From contig CAJBZP010000128.1 in the NCBI GenBank assembly GCA_903960135.1, forward strand, positions 1 to 59,013: a stretch of DNA of 59,013 bases, written 5' to 3'. The stretch is from an uncultured Actinomycetes bacterium (lineage in GTDB: Bacteria > Actinomycetota > Actinomycetes > S36-B12). Position 1 is the first letter of the stretch. Every line of letters starts with the position of its first letter. The notes under the pieces are model-generated. The model made no database searches, was not told the origin of the DNA, and saw nothing but the letters and a program-made list of their open reading frames with translations. Positions 8,814 to 17,657 of this stretch are shown here, one piece after another. The translations under genes were made by a program, and so were the position numbers.

Positions 8814-8871
8814 GTGGCCGGCCACCGGCCGACGCATGGGTTAAGGCCATGGGCCACAATGGGTTAGGGCC
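8814..8871. promoter_or_regulatory. Repeat-rich control region between divergent genes
   Basis: The 160-base gap between the amide hydrolase and the aldolase holds a perfect 12-base palindrome, GTGGCCGGCCAC (8814-8825). It also holds two 13-base direct repeats, ATGGGTTAAGGCC (8836-8848) and ATGGGTTAGGGCC (8859-8871), that differ at one base and are spaced 23 bases apart, about two helical turns. This arrangement suggests a protein binding site controlling one or both divergent genes. No known regulator can be assigned. Confidence 0.35.
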
Positions 8872-8915
8872 CGGCACTAAATTGCGGGCGACCACCTGCG
8901 ACGAGGGGATGCATC

Positions 8916-9821
8916 GTGAACAGCATGGGCAGCGCGAACATCGAACAGTTCGACAAGATGAAGAACGCCGATGGCTTCATCGCGGCACTTGATCAAAGCG
9001 GCGGCAGTACCGCAAAAGCCTTGATGCTTTACGGCGTTGCAGAAACTGCATATAGCGGTGAAGGCGAGATGTTCGACGTAATTCATCAGATGCGGGCCCG
9101 CATCATCACTAGCCCGGCTTTCACCGGTGATCGCATCCTTGGGGCGATTTTATTCGAGATGACCATGGATCGTCGGATCGACGGAATCGGAACAGCCGAG
9201 TATTTGTGGAATCAAAAGCGCATCGTGCCGTTCCTGAAAGTCGATAAGGGCTTGGCCGATGAGGTCGATGGCGCTCAGGTGATGAAGCCGATGCCCGACC
9301 TGGCCGACTTGTTGGCGCGGGCGAACTCCCATGGCATGTTTGGCACCAAGATGCGTTCGGTTATCAAGTTGGCGAATCCGACCGGCGTCGACGCGGTCGT
9401 GGGCCAGCAGTTCGAGGTGGGTCGGCAGGTTATTGGTGCCGGCCTGGTGCCGATCATTGAGCCCGAGGTGGACATAAATAGTGCACAGAAGGCGGCGGCC
9501 GAGGATTTGCTCAAGCCGGCGATTTTGGCCGAACTTGATCAACTCAGTGCCGATCAACACATCATGCTGAAACTGACGTTGCCCGAGCAGGATGACTTCT
9601 ACCTTGACTTAATCGAGCACCCACGGGTGCTCCGTGTGGTGGCACTTTCAGGTGGCTACTCGCGTGCCGATGCCAATGCGCGCTTGGCTCGCAATCACGG
9701 CATGACTGCGAGTTTCTCGCGCGCTCTTACCGAAGGTCTGTCGGCGCAGCAAAGTGATGCGGAGTTCAACTCATCTTTGGATACCGCGATCGGCAGCATC
9801 TTTGCGGCATCAACCACCTAG
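8916..9821 (+). CDS. Class I fructose-bisphosphate aldolase
   Basis: A 301-residue protein of the bacterial class I fructose-bisphosphate aldolase family. It should split fructose 1,6-bisphosphate into two triose phosphates through a Schiff-base lysine. Family segments include the N-terminal GFIAALDQSGGSTAKAL, EMTMDRRIDG, RIVPFLKVDKGLADE, LVPIIEPEVDI and the C-terminal ALSGGYSRADANARLARN. The length and Schiff-base lysine context (KVDKG or LKLTLP) fit the family. The start is GTG, preceded by GAGGGG. It stands alone between the amide hydrolase and a TetR gene, with only four bases before the latter's end, and may serve central glycolysis or gluconeogenesis rather than the adjacent amine pathway. 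Confidence 0.85.
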   Translation: MNSMGSANIEQFDKMKNADGFIAALDQSGGSTAKALMLYGVAETAYSGEGEMFDVIHQMRARIITSPAFTGDRILGAILFEMTMDRRIDGIGTAEYLWNQKRIVPFLKVDKGLADEVDGAQVMKPMPDLADLLARANSHGMFGTKMRSVIKLANPTGVDAVVGQQFEVGRQVIGAGLVPIIEPEVDINSAQKAAAEDLLKPAILAELDQLSADQHIMLKLTLPEQDDFYLDLIEHPRVLRVVALSGGYSRADANARLARNHGMTASFSRALTEGLSAQQSDAEFNSSLDTAIGSIFAASTT

Positions 9822-9825
9822 GGCG

Positions 9826-10458
9826 TTATGTGAGCTCACCAGGGGCAGTCGGGTGACTCGCCAAGGTGCCTTCCGCTAGGCCAAGTTCGATCTCGGCACC
9901 ATGGCGTGACCACTTGGTGACTTGTTGACTGGTAACCGAGTCGCCATGCGCGACCTCCTGCAAGTGGAGTCCATCTAATAGCGACAAGATGCGCCAAGCG
10001 GCCGCCACCGGATCGGTGCAGTTCATCACCCCGATGCGCACCCCGTCTTCGATGATGCTGCGGATGAGTTGTTGCCATGCTTGGTTTAATCGTTGTGAGG
10101 TTTGTCTAAGTTCGGGTCGCCTAGCGGCTTCGGCCCAAGCATCTAGCCACAACTGCATCCCGAAATCGTCGCCGGCGCGGGAATAGGAGTCGAAGAAGAA
10201 TCGCAGTTGTTCCAGGGGGCCTTGGCCCTGTTCCACCAAGGCACGGGTTGCGAGCAGGTCAGCCCCGGCCGCCCGCTCGAAGGCTTCGGCGATGAGTTCG
10301 TCCATTGAAGTCATGTAATGGTGGATCAGGCCGCTAGAGGCATCAAGTTCCGCCGCCACATCGCGGACAGTGGTTGCGGCGATGCCCTGGCGCTGCATAA
10401 CCGCCAAGGTGGCGGCGATGATTGCCGCACGCCGGTCATCAGGGGTCATCCGGGCCAT
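9826..10458 (-). CDS. TetR/AcrR-family regulator, BetI-like
   Basis: A 210-residue transcription factor. The N-terminal helix-turn-helix is typical (ATLAVMQRQGIAATTVRDVA, then SSGLIHHYM near residues 40-50). The C-terminal ligand domain has the pattern of BetI-type regulators (LQLWLDAWAEAARRPELR-like segment and RILSLLDGLHLQ). BetI proteins respond to choline or betaine-type ligands. It is divergent from the GcvT-like gene with a 76-base gap that holds a small dyad, so it most likely represses that operon and itself. A role in sensing a methylated amine is inferred from family and neighbours. Confidence 0.8.
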   Translation of the reverse strand: MARMTPDDRRAAIIAATLAVMQRQGIAATTVRDVAAELDASSGLIHHYMTSMDELIAEAFERAAGADLLATRALVEQGQGPLEQLRFFFDSYSRAGDDFGMQLWLDAWAEAARRPELRQTSQRLNQAWQQLIRSIIEDGVRIGVMNCTDPVAAAWRILSLLDGLHLQEVAHGDSVTSQQVTKWSRHGAEIELGLAEGTLASHPTAPGELT

Positions 10459-10474
10459 GTGGATACGTTAGACG

Positions 10475-10488
10475 CTATTGCGCAAATG
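10475..10488. promoter_or_regulatory. Candidate TetR operator
   Basis: The short gap between the divergent TetR and GcvT-like genes contains a perfect TTGCGCAA core (10478-10485) with matching outer C and G, giving CTATTGCGCAAATG. It is correctly placed to let the TetR protein control both genes. The dyad is short, so chance cannot be excluded. Confidence 0.3.
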
Positions 10489-10534
10489 TCCAATAAGCCC
10501 CTAGGGTGAGCCATCGGCCAAGTCAAGGAGAGCG

Positions 10535-11734
10535 ATGATCCGCACGACACCCTTCCACCCGCGCTTGGCGGAGTTGAGCCAATGCCAGATGTGGGGCAAT
10601 TGGTCCGGCTACCTGTCGGCCGTTCGATATGACCTATCGAGTAAGCATGAGTACTTCGGAGTTCGCAATGCGGCTGGCTTCTTCGACACGTCGCCGCTTC
10701 ACAAATACTGGATTCGTGGACGCGATGCTGAACTCTTGTGCTCCTTTGTTTTTGCGCGCGATGTCCGCACCCTAAAACCTGGGCGTGCTCAGTACACGAT
10801 CTGGTGCGATGACGCCGGCTTCATCATGGAAGACGGCGTGCTGTTTCGTTTCTCGGCCGATGAATTCATGCTCACTGCGGCGGAGCCCAACTTTGGCTTC
10901 TTGAGGAAACTAAGTAGCCGGTACGACGTCGAGATAGTCGACGCGACTGAAGATTACGCGTCACTGGCACTCCAAGGGCCAAGGTCGCGTGACATCCTCG
11001 AAGTACTGACCCCAGACATCTTGGGCCTTCGCTACTTCGGATTCACCGAGACGAAAATTGCTAATACCCCGGTGATTATCAGCCGGACCGGGTTCAGTGG
11101 TGACCTTGGCTATGAGGTGATGATTCCCGCCGCTGATGCACTGCGAGTTCTGGATGGGATTCTCGAAGCTGGGCACCCGCATGGAATTCGTCCGTATGGC
11201 GATGAGGCACTTGGTATGACCCGCATTGAGGCGGGCTTGCCGCTTATTGGGGTTGAATTCAACTCCAGTCGTTACGCCTGGACCGCAGAGGAGCGCTTCA
11301 CACCCGATGAGTTAGGCCTCGGCTGGCTTCTGAAGGGTATCGAAGATGACAGTCGACCGTTCATTGGCCGCGACGCGATCTTGCGTGAGCGCGCAGATGG
11401 TTCCTCCCGGTGGCGAACAATAGGCATCACCGTGGCCTGGAGTGATTTCTATGAGCTCTTCGAGTCACGCGGGCACCTTGCGGTGCCCGATGAGCTGCCA
11501 GTAGCTTGGGAGTCAATGCTCTACAACGCCAATGGCAAACGCATTGGCTACGCCACCAGTTTCATGTACTCACCAATTCTTCAGCGTCATATCGGCATCG
11601 CCCGAGTCAAGCCGAAGTACGCCGAGCCGGGTACCGACATCTACCTTGAGCAAACGGTGAACCACGAATACATAAACGTGCGGGCCACGGTAACCACATT
11701 GCCTTTTTACAACCCCGAGAGGAAGACCGCCTGA
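10535..11734 (+). CDS. GcvT-family aminomethyltransferase/demethylase
   Basis: A 399-residue stand-alone member of the GcvT fold (glycine-cleavage T protein, DmdA and demethylase relatives), which moves one-carbon groups to tetrahydrofolate. Landmarks are VRNAAGFFDTSPLHKYWI near the N-terminus, RAQYTIWCDDAGFIMEDGV, SLALQGPRSRDILEVL, RTGFSGDLGYEVMIP (the family's TGExGYE-like region) and the C-terminal barrel with HIGIARVKP. It is longer than ordinary GcvT and is not beside gcvP or gcvH, so it is probably a substrate-specific demethylase or methyltransferase. It heads a two-gene unit with the flavoprotein one base downstream and is divergent from a BetI-like regulator. The substrate is unknown; a methylated amine or sulfur compound fits. 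Confidence 0.75.
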   Translation: MIRTTPFHPRLAELSQCQMWGNWSGYLSAVRYDLSSKHEYFGVRNAAGFFDTSPLHKYWIRGRDAELLCSFVFARDVRTLKPGRAQYTIWCDDAGFIMEDGVLFRFSADEFMLTAAEPNFGFLRKLSSRYDVEIVDATEDYASLALQGPRSRDILEVLTPDILGLRYFGFTETKIANTPVIISRTGFSGDLGYEVMIPAADALRVLDGILEAGHPHGIRPYGDEALGMTRIEAGLPLIGVEFNSSRYAWTAEERFTPDELGLGWLLKGIEDDSRPFIGRDAILRERADGSSRWRTIGITVAWSDFYELFESRGHLAVPDELPVAWESMLYNANGKRIGYATSFMYSPILQRHIGIARVKPKYAEPGTDIYLEQTVNHEYINVRATVTTLPFYNPERKTA

Positions 11735-11735
11735 C

Positions 11736-13334
11736 ATGTCGGACATCTTTAGCTACGACGCGATCGTCATCGGCGGTGGCCACAATGGGCTGACCAATGC
11801 GGCCTACCTTGCCAAGGCCGGAAAGAAGGTGTTGGTACTCGAGCAGCGCCACCTGGTAGGTGGTGCAGCAATCACCGAGGAGTTGCGCCCAGGCTTCCAG
11901 TTCACAACTTTTTCCTACGCGCTGAGTCTGCTGCGTCCTGAGATCATTCAGGAACTTGATCTAGTGAGTTACGGATTCATGCCCCTGCTGATGCGCTCGC
12001 ATTTCGCGCCAATGGAAAACGGTGACTACTTCTTGCTTGGACCCGATGCGGGTCTTAATCGCCGGGAAATAGCGCGACACTCAAAAGCCGATGTTGATGG
12101 CATGGAGCGATTTGAGCATGACACCGCACGCGTACGCCAATTCATCAGACCGCTGTTTGATTCGATTCCTCCTAATCTGTTCAGCAATGATCCGGCCGAT
12201 ACCGAAAAGATGGCGTGGTTACTAAAGCATTTAGGCACCGGCGACAAGAAGGTCATCCACGACACGGTGCGCCTGCTGACGGGGAGTATCGCGGACTTTT
12301 GTGATGACTATCTGGAGTCCGACATCATCAAAGCCACCATCTGCTCGGCGGCTTGTGTGGGAATCAAATTGGGCCCAATGTCACCGGGCAGCGGCATGAA
12401 CTGGCTGTACCTGTCAATGGGGGAGCACGACGGTGTCGGTGGATCCTGGTCCTTCCACAAGGGCGGCAACGGCGGCTTCACCCAGGTGCTGGCCCGGGCG
12501 GCTACGGCCTATGGCGCCGAGATCAGGCTGGACTCGCATGTTGATCACCTCATCACCGAAAAGGGTGAGGTGAAGGGTGTGGCCCTGCGCGACGGCACTG
12601 AATTTCGGGCACCGGTCGTGGTGAGCTCCCTAGATCCGCGGCGCACCTTCCTCGAGATTGCCGACCCACGCGAACTGCCGTCCGATCTGGTGGAGACCAT
12701 TCAGCGGTTCCGCTTCCAGGGCGTGGCATCAAAGGTGAACTTCGCCCTCGACGGCGTCCCGGAGTACCCGGCACTAAGTGGCCGCACCGATCAGTATCTC
12801 GGGTTCATGAATCTGGCTCCGACTGTTGAATATATGGAGCGGGCCTATGACGCTGCCAAGTACGGTTGGTACTCCGAGCACCCGTACATAGATGCGTGTA
12901 TTCAATCCTTCGTGGATCCTGACATGGCACCTCCCGGAAAGCATGTGCTGTCGTGCTTTGTGATGTACACCCCGTATGAACTCAAAGGCAGCACCTGGGA
13001 GGCGGAGCGGGAGAACATGGCCGACCGCGTGCAGGCGACACTCCAGGGTTTCTTCCCGAACTTCAACGACCTGGTACTTCAGCGCGAGGTAGTCTCACCA
13101 GACATTATCGAAGCGAAGACCGGTCTGTCGGAGGGCAATATCTACGCCGGTGAGTTCTTCCCGCATCAGATGTATTTCTTCCGGCCGGCGCCTGGTTACA
13201 GCGACTACCGCACGCCCATCCGCGGGTACTACCAGTGTGGTTCTGGCACCCACCCGGGCGGTTGTGTGATCGGCGCGCCCGGCCGGTTAGCCAGCAGGGA
13301 GGTACTTAAAGACTTGGGTGGGGGAAAGGCTTAG
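11736..13334 (+). CDS. Phytoene desaturase-like/PYROXD2-like FAD oxidoreductase
   Basis: A 532-residue FAD-dependent oxidoreductase. The N-terminal Rossmann motif is AIVIGGGHNGLTNAAYLAKA (about residues 10-29), followed by VLEQRHLVGGAA, the RxGG-type signature. The C-terminus has YYQCGSGTHPGGCVIGAPG, the FAD-closing motif of the phytoene desaturase/PYROXD2 group. Carotenoid genes are absent nearby, so a carotenoid role is unlikely. It starts one base after the GcvT-like gene and shares its transcript. Pairing a flavoprotein with a GcvT protein suggests oxidation of a C-N bond and transfer of the released carbon to tetrahydrofolate as one process. This is inference from context. Confidence 0.75.
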   Translation: MSDIFSYDAIVIGGGHNGLTNAAYLAKAGKKVLVLEQRHLVGGAAITEELRPGFQFTTFSYALSLLRPEIIQELDLVSYGFMPLLMRSHFAPMENGDYFLLGPDAGLNRREIARHSKADVDGMERFEHDTARVRQFIRPLFDSIPPNLFSNDPADTEKMAWLLKHLGTGDKKVIHDTVRLLTGSIADFCDDYLESDIIKATICSAACVGIKLGPMSPGSGMNWLYLSMGEHDGVGGSWSFHKGGNGGFTQVLARAATAYGAEIRLDSHVDHLITEKGEVKGVALRDGTEFRAPVVVSSLDPRRTFLEIADPRELPSDLVETIQRFRFQGVASKVNFALDGVPEYPALSGRTDQYLGFMNLAPTVEYMERAYDAAKYGWYSEHPYIDACIQSFVDPDMAPPGKHVLSCFVMYTPYELKGSTWEAERENMADRVQATLQGFFPNFNDLVLQREVVSPDIIEAKTGLSEGNIYAGEFFPHQMYFFRPAPGYSDYRTPIRGYYQCGSGTHPGGCVIGAPGRLASREVLKDLGGGKA

Positions 13335-13354
13335 TTGATAACTCAGCGGGTGGC

Positions 13355-15805
13355 CTAACCGAGTACTCGGCTGCGATCTGGATCGTAGAAGGGACGCAGC
13401 TGCAGGCGGGCCGAGTACTTCTGGCCGGCGACCACCACCTCGAACCCGTCTTCGGCCAGCCAATCGGCGGTGACCCCGTCTGCATTGTCGATGGTGGCAA
13501 GGCCAACCGACGCGCCAAGGGTGTGTCCGAAGCCGCCAACCTGCAGGTAACCAACCCACTTTCCGTCTTTTAGTACTGGCTCGCTGCCATGCAGCACCGG
13601 CTCGGGGGAGTCCAGCAGCAAACACACCAATCTGCTGGTGCGATCGGTGCGCATTTTTTCGAGAGCGGCCTTGCCGCGGAACTCGGTTGGTTTATCCCAG
13701 GCCACCGCGAAGGCCAAGCCAGCCGTGATCGGGGTATCGGTGTTATCGATATCTATCCCGTAGTCGCGGTAGCCCTTTTCAAGACGCAGACTATGCAGTG
13801 CACCGAGTCCCACTGGTCGCAGCCCTAGATCCCCCCCGGCGTCTTCGAGGGTTTGCCACACCGATACCGCTTGATCTGTGGGTATGTAGAGCTCAAAACC
13901 CAGTTCGCCAACATAGGTGACCCGCAAAACCAGAACCCGTGAATAACCGATCTCAATTTCGCGGCCGGTTAGGTACGGAAAGGCAGCATTGGAAAGATCA
14001 TCTGGACTTACACGCTGAAGTAGCTCACGTGACTTAGGCCCTTGTACCGTAAGGATCACGAATCCGGCGGTGACATCAGTGACCGTGGCGAACTCGCCAT
14101 CGCGGATTTCATCGAGCAGCATTCGCTCAACGCGCCGATGCGTAACGTCGGAAACGACCACCATGAACTTTTCGGCAGCGAGCCGGGTCACGGTTAGATC
14201 GGCTTGAATGCCACCACGGTCATTGCACCATTGGGTATACACCACCCGGCCAACGGCACCAGCAACATCATTGGCGCTGAGTCGATCCAAAATATCAGCG
14301 GCGTTTGGCCCCTGGACGAGGAATTTAGACATCACGGTCATATCCATCACGCCAACGTTCTCGCGAACGGTTTTGTGCTCAGTGGCGATCCACGGGGTCC
14401 AGTGGCCGCGCTCCCAGGTCCATGGCACCGCCGGGTTCTCGCCGGTTGGCGAAAACCACTCGGGGAACTCCCAGCCGGCTGATACCCCGAAGTAGGCTCC
14501 GGCTCGCTCCCATGTTTCATGAAGTGGTGATCTGCGGATCCCGCGTGCGGTGTGCTGGTGGAAGGTCGGGAAGGAGCCATCGCCGAAGAGGACTCCTAGT
14601 TGCTCCACGGTGCGTTCCGTGCGAAAGCGCAGGGAGTTTTCAAATGGTAATGCGCGCTCGATACTAAATGCCGCAATATCAACCGGGCACAAGCCGTCAA
14701 CGATCCAACTTGCCATGGCATTTCCGATTCCACCGCCGAGCAAAATACCTACCGAATTCAAGCCAGCGGCCACAAATAGCCCATCGACTTCGGGGGCCGG
14801 GCCGAGCAACGGCAATACGTCGGCGGTGAAACTCTCTGGGCCGCAAAACAAGGTTCGAATCCCGGCTTCGGAGAGGCTAGGGATGCGGGCCATGGCTTTC
14901 TCCAGGTGCGGAGTCATCCGATCCCAATCCGGGGCGATCGTGCCGAAGGCGAAATCCTCCGGTGCCTCTTTCGGGTACCAAGGGGCAGCGACCGGCTCGA
15001 AGAGCCCGACCAGCATGCCATCGCCCTCTTCGCGGAAATACCCGTAGCACTCCAGGTCTTCGATAATGGGCAGGTCTCGATGCACCCCGGCCATCGGCTC
15101 GGTAAGTAGGTAGTAATGCTCCGCAGCCTGCAGCGGCACATCAACGCCGGCCTTGCGGGCCAGTTGCCTGGTCCACAGCCCAGCGCACAGGACGACGGTT
15201 TCGGCCTCGACATTGCCAGCATCGGTCGTGACACCGGTAATCCGGCGCCCGGTGCGCGTGAATCCGGTAACCGAAATCCCCTCAAGGATGGTGGCCCCGC
15301 CTAACCGCGCGCCTTTAGCCATGGACGTTGCCACCCCAACCGGGTCGGCGCGGCCCTCGTCTACGACATATGAAGCGCCGATTAGGTCATCAACCCTGGC
15401 GAGCGGAAAGAGCTCACTTACTTCGCGCGGTGAAATGATTTCATTGGGGACGCCATAGCCGACCTGGAAGTCGCGCTCGCGGAGCAAGGTTTCGAAGCGA
15501 GCCGGGTTGGTAGCGACCGAGAGGTGGCCGACCGGGCGAAATCCAGTTGAGTGGCCCGTCTCCTCCTCGAGTCGTGCATAAAGATCACGGGAGTAGCGTG
15601 CCATCCAAAGTGAGGTGTCATCGTGGTACCCGGCGCTGGTGATCAGGCCGGCAGCATGCCAGGTGGTGCCGGCGGTCAGTTGATCCTTCTCGATGAGCAG
15701 CACATCTTTTACGCCAAGTTTGGTGAGGTGGTAGGCGATGGAACAACCAATGACACCGCCACCGACTATTACAACCTGAGCCCGTGCGGGCAGCGTGTTC
15801 ACCAT
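13355..15805 (-). CDS. Dimethylglycine/sarcosine/4-methylaminobutyrate oxidative demethylase (DAO-GcvT fusion)
   Basis: An 816-residue flavoprotein with a D-amino-acid-oxidase-type FAD domain at the N-terminus (VVIVGGGVIGCSIAYHL, residues 11-27), a middle FAO_M-like region, and a GcvT plus GcvT_C barrel from about residue 430 to the end. TTWHAAGL places Trp49-His50 at the position used for covalent FAD in dimethylglycine oxidase and 4-methylaminobutyrate oxidase. The enzyme should oxidise an N-methyl amino acid and pass the methylene to tetrahydrofolate. Its length matches both dimethylglycine dehydrogenases and MabO (about 820 residues); sequence alone does not decide. It lies 31 bases after the transporter permease potC, so import and demethylation are co-transcribed. 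A GGAG site precedes the ATG. Confidence 0.8.
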   Translation of the reverse strand: MVNTLPARAQVVIVGGGVIGCSIAYHLTKLGVKDVLLIEKDQLTAGTTWHAAGLITSAGYHDDTSLWMARYSRDLYARLEEETGHSTGFRPVGHLSVATNPARFETLLRERDFQVGYGVPNEIISPREVSELFPLARVDDLIGASYVVDEGRADPVGVATSMAKGARLGGATILEGISVTGFTRTGRRITGVTTDAGNVEAETVVLCAGLWTRQLARKAGVDVPLQAAEHYYLLTEPMAGVHRDLPIIEDLECYGYFREEGDGMLVGLFEPVAAPWYPKEAPEDFAFGTIAPDWDRMTPHLEKAMARIPSLSEAGIRTLFCGPESFTADVLPLLGPAPEVDGLFVAAGLNSVGILLGGGIGNAMASWIVDGLCPVDIAAFSIERALPFENSLRFRTERTVEQLGVLFGDGSFPTFHQHTARGIRRSPLHETWERAGAYFGVSAGWEFPEWFSPTGENPAVPWTWERGHWTPWIATEHKTVRENVGVMDMTVMSKFLVQGPNAADILDRLSANDVAGAVGRVVYTQWCNDRGGIQADLTVTRLAAEKFMVVVSDVTHRRVERMLLDEIRDGEFATVTDVTAGFVILTVQGPKSRELLQRVSPDDLSNAAFPYLTGREIEIGYSRVLVLRVTYVGELGFELYIPTDQAVSVWQTLEDAGGDLGLRPVGLGALHSLRLEKGYRDYGIDIDNTDTPITAGLAFAVAWDKPTEFRGKAALEKMRTDRTSRLVCLLLDSPEPVLHGSEPVLKDGKWVGYLQVGGFGHTLGASVGLATIDNADGVTADWLAEDGFEVVVAGQKYSARLQLRPFYDPDRSRVLG

Positions 15806-15836
15806 TTCTCCTTGTCGCTACGAGGTGTTTCAAGGC

Positions 15837-16763
15837 TTACAGATTGCCGGCGAAGGAACTGAGATCGGTGGATTCACCTTGGCGCTTGGACCATCTGCGA
15901 TACAGCAACCAACCTACCACTATGACTAGCGTCGAGACCACCAGAATTATTGTCGCCATTGCATTCAGCGCGGGAGTTGGTGCGGCGCGCGCAACCTGAT
16001 AAATCCGCATGGAGGTGGTCTCGGTACTGGCATCTGAGGATAGGTAGCGAACTAGGACGAAGTTGTCGAGTACATCGGCGAACACCAAAATGGCGCTTAC
16101 GAGGATCGCAGGAAACAGCATTGGCAAAATCACTCTTCGGACGGCCCCGAGTGCCGTTGCTCCTAGGTCACGTGCCGCTTCCTCATAGTGCGCGCTAATC
16201 GTCAAGAGTCGGGCCCGACAAATGACGATGGGATAAGCCAATTGGAAGGTAACCAGCCCGATGATCTGGGCGGTGGTGCCTAAGCCGAAGGGTGTTGCGA
16301 GGTAGGTCACCATGAACAGCAGCCCGATCGCTAGGGCGATCTCGGGGATCACGAAAGTTATGAGAGCCAAGAAGTTGGCTCCGGCTGGCAATCGTCCGCG
16401 CCATCGATCCAGCGCCAAGGCGAAGAGCACGCCCAACGGGACGGTGATAGCAGTGGCGATTACCGCAAGCAGCACAGTGTGCGTCAGTGCATTTCGAATT
16501 GACTCATCATTGATTACCGAGCCATCGGGATCCCAGGTGTACCAGCGCAGTGAAAACCCTTGCCAGGTACTCCTCGATCGGCCGGCATTGAACGAGAAGA
16601 GCACAACAACCGCGACTGGTACGAGCGACCAAAGCAGGTAAACCGCGGTGATGGCGGCCAGCCCATGTGCCCGCGCACCAGACATTCCTCGAGGCGCGCG
16701 ATCGCGACCAGGCTCCTGCGCCTCTGAGAGCAGTGCCTCGGCCGGGGCTGGTGACACCGTCAT
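15837..16763 (-). CDS. potC: ABC transporter permease, spermidine/putrescine type (PotC-like)
   Basis: A 308-residue inner-membrane permease with about six membrane segments and the coupling motif EEAARDLGATALGAVRRVILP (EAA loop) that contacts the ATPase. It has a longer, charged N-terminal tail than usual before the first helix (LAAITAVYLLWSLVPVAVVV). It overlaps potB by four bases (ATGA), so the two are coupled. Together with PotB, PotD and the divergent PotA it forms a polyamine-family importer; members of this family also carry opines, betaines and other cationic amines. Location upstream of a demethylase suggests that the cargo is a methylated amine. Confidence 0.85.
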   Translation of the reverse strand: MTVSPAPAEALLSEAQEPGRDRAPRGMSGARAHGLAAITAVYLLWSLVPVAVVVLFSFNAGRSRSTWQGFSLRWYTWDPDGSVINDESIRNALTHTVLLAVIATAITVPLGVLFALALDRWRGRLPAGANFLALITFVIPEIALAIGLLFMVTYLATPFGLGTTAQIIGLVTFQLAYPIVICRARLLTISAHYEEAARDLGATALGAVRRVILPMLFPAILVSAILVFADVLDNFVLVRYLSSDASTETTSMRIYQVARAAPTPALNAMATIILVVSTLVIVVGWLLYRRWSKRQGESTDLSSFAGNL

Positions 16764-17656
16764 GAGCGCACCTCGGCCTTCGCGTTACTGCGGGTGTACC
16801 AAATCATCGGGGCCAGCAGCACTAGAAGTACCAAGATAAGCAGGGCGCCGGCCTGCCCGGACTGGCCCGGTGTAGCGATAGATAGGTTGATCAGATTGCC
16901 GATCATCGAGGTATTCGGTGACTTAGACAGCATGTCACTGGTGAAGTAATCGCCCATCATGGGCAGTGCGATGAGCAAAGTGCCAGCGACAATGCCGGGC
17001 ACGCTCATCGGGAGGATCACGCGGCGGAAGAGCTCAAACCCACTGGCGCCAAGATCGCGGCCGGCTTCGATGAGACTTGGGCTGATGCGGTCAAGGGCCG
17101 CAAATAGCGGCAGGAGCATGTAGGGCACATAGCCATAGATCAAGCCCATAACGACGGTGAACGGGTTGCCGCTCAGCCAATTGACTTCCAGCGGAATTAT
17201 GCCCCCGAGCGTAATAATGGAATTGACGAGTCCGTCGGGCTGCAGCAGATTAATCCATGCCAGCATCCGCATCATGTACGAGATCCAAAATGGCGCCACC
17301 AATAGGGCGAGAATCAGTGCGCGGTGCCGGCCGGCGTAGCGTGCGGTGAAGTAGGCCACCGGAAAGGCGATGATCATGCAGGCGACGACTGCTACGACTA
17401 CGTAGAGCAGGGTGCGCAGCACCGGTGGCAGGTAGAAGTTGTTCGGACCGACGAGTCGATCCCAAACGACCACCACCTGCTCGAACTGCCACTCCAGTGG
17501 GTTCCACGCTGGTACGGGCGACCGGAAGATGGGGTCGACCGTGCCGAAGGTAACGCAGAAGACAACGTAGAGAGGTACCAAGAAGAACAGCGCGATCCAC
17601 ACGATGCCGGGGAGGCCAAGGATCGGCCAGATGAAGCGCGAAGTGCGGTCGGGCAA
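16760..17656 (-). CDS. potB: ABC transporter permease, spermidine/putrescine type (PotB-like)
   Basis: A 298-residue permease with six predicted membrane segments. The first is GLPGIVWIALFFLVPLYVVF and the EAA loop reads EAGRDLGASGFELFRRVILP. It is the partner of the following PotC-like permease, which overlaps it by four bases, and begins one base after the binding-protein gene ends. The two permeases would form the membrane channel of the importer. Nothing suggests damage. Confidence 0.85.
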   Translation of the reverse strand: MPDRTSRFIWPILGLPGIVWIALFFLVPLYVVFCVTFGTVDPIFRSPVPAWNPLEWQFEQVVVVWDRLVGPNNFYLPPVLRTLLYVVVAVVACMIIAFPVAYFTARYAGRHRALILALLVAPFWISYMMRMLAWINLLQPDGLVNSIITLGGIIPLEVNWLSGNPFTVVMGLIYGYVPYMLLPLFAALDRISPSLIEAGRDLGASGFELFRRVILPMSVPGIVAGTLLIALPMMGDYFTSDMLSKSPNTSMIGNLINLSIATPGQSGQAGALLILVLLVLLAPMIWYTRSNAKAEVRS

Positions 17657-17657
17657 G

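Noticed and set aside
8814-8825. Palindrome GTGGCCGGCCAC as a separate operator
   Set aside because: GGCC-rich palindromes are frequent in G+C-rich DNA; kept only as part of the control region.
14850-14866. Sequence like a tRNA T-arm (GGTTCGAATCC)
   Set aside because: It lies inside the demethylase gene and no acceptor, D or anticodon stems can be drawn around it.
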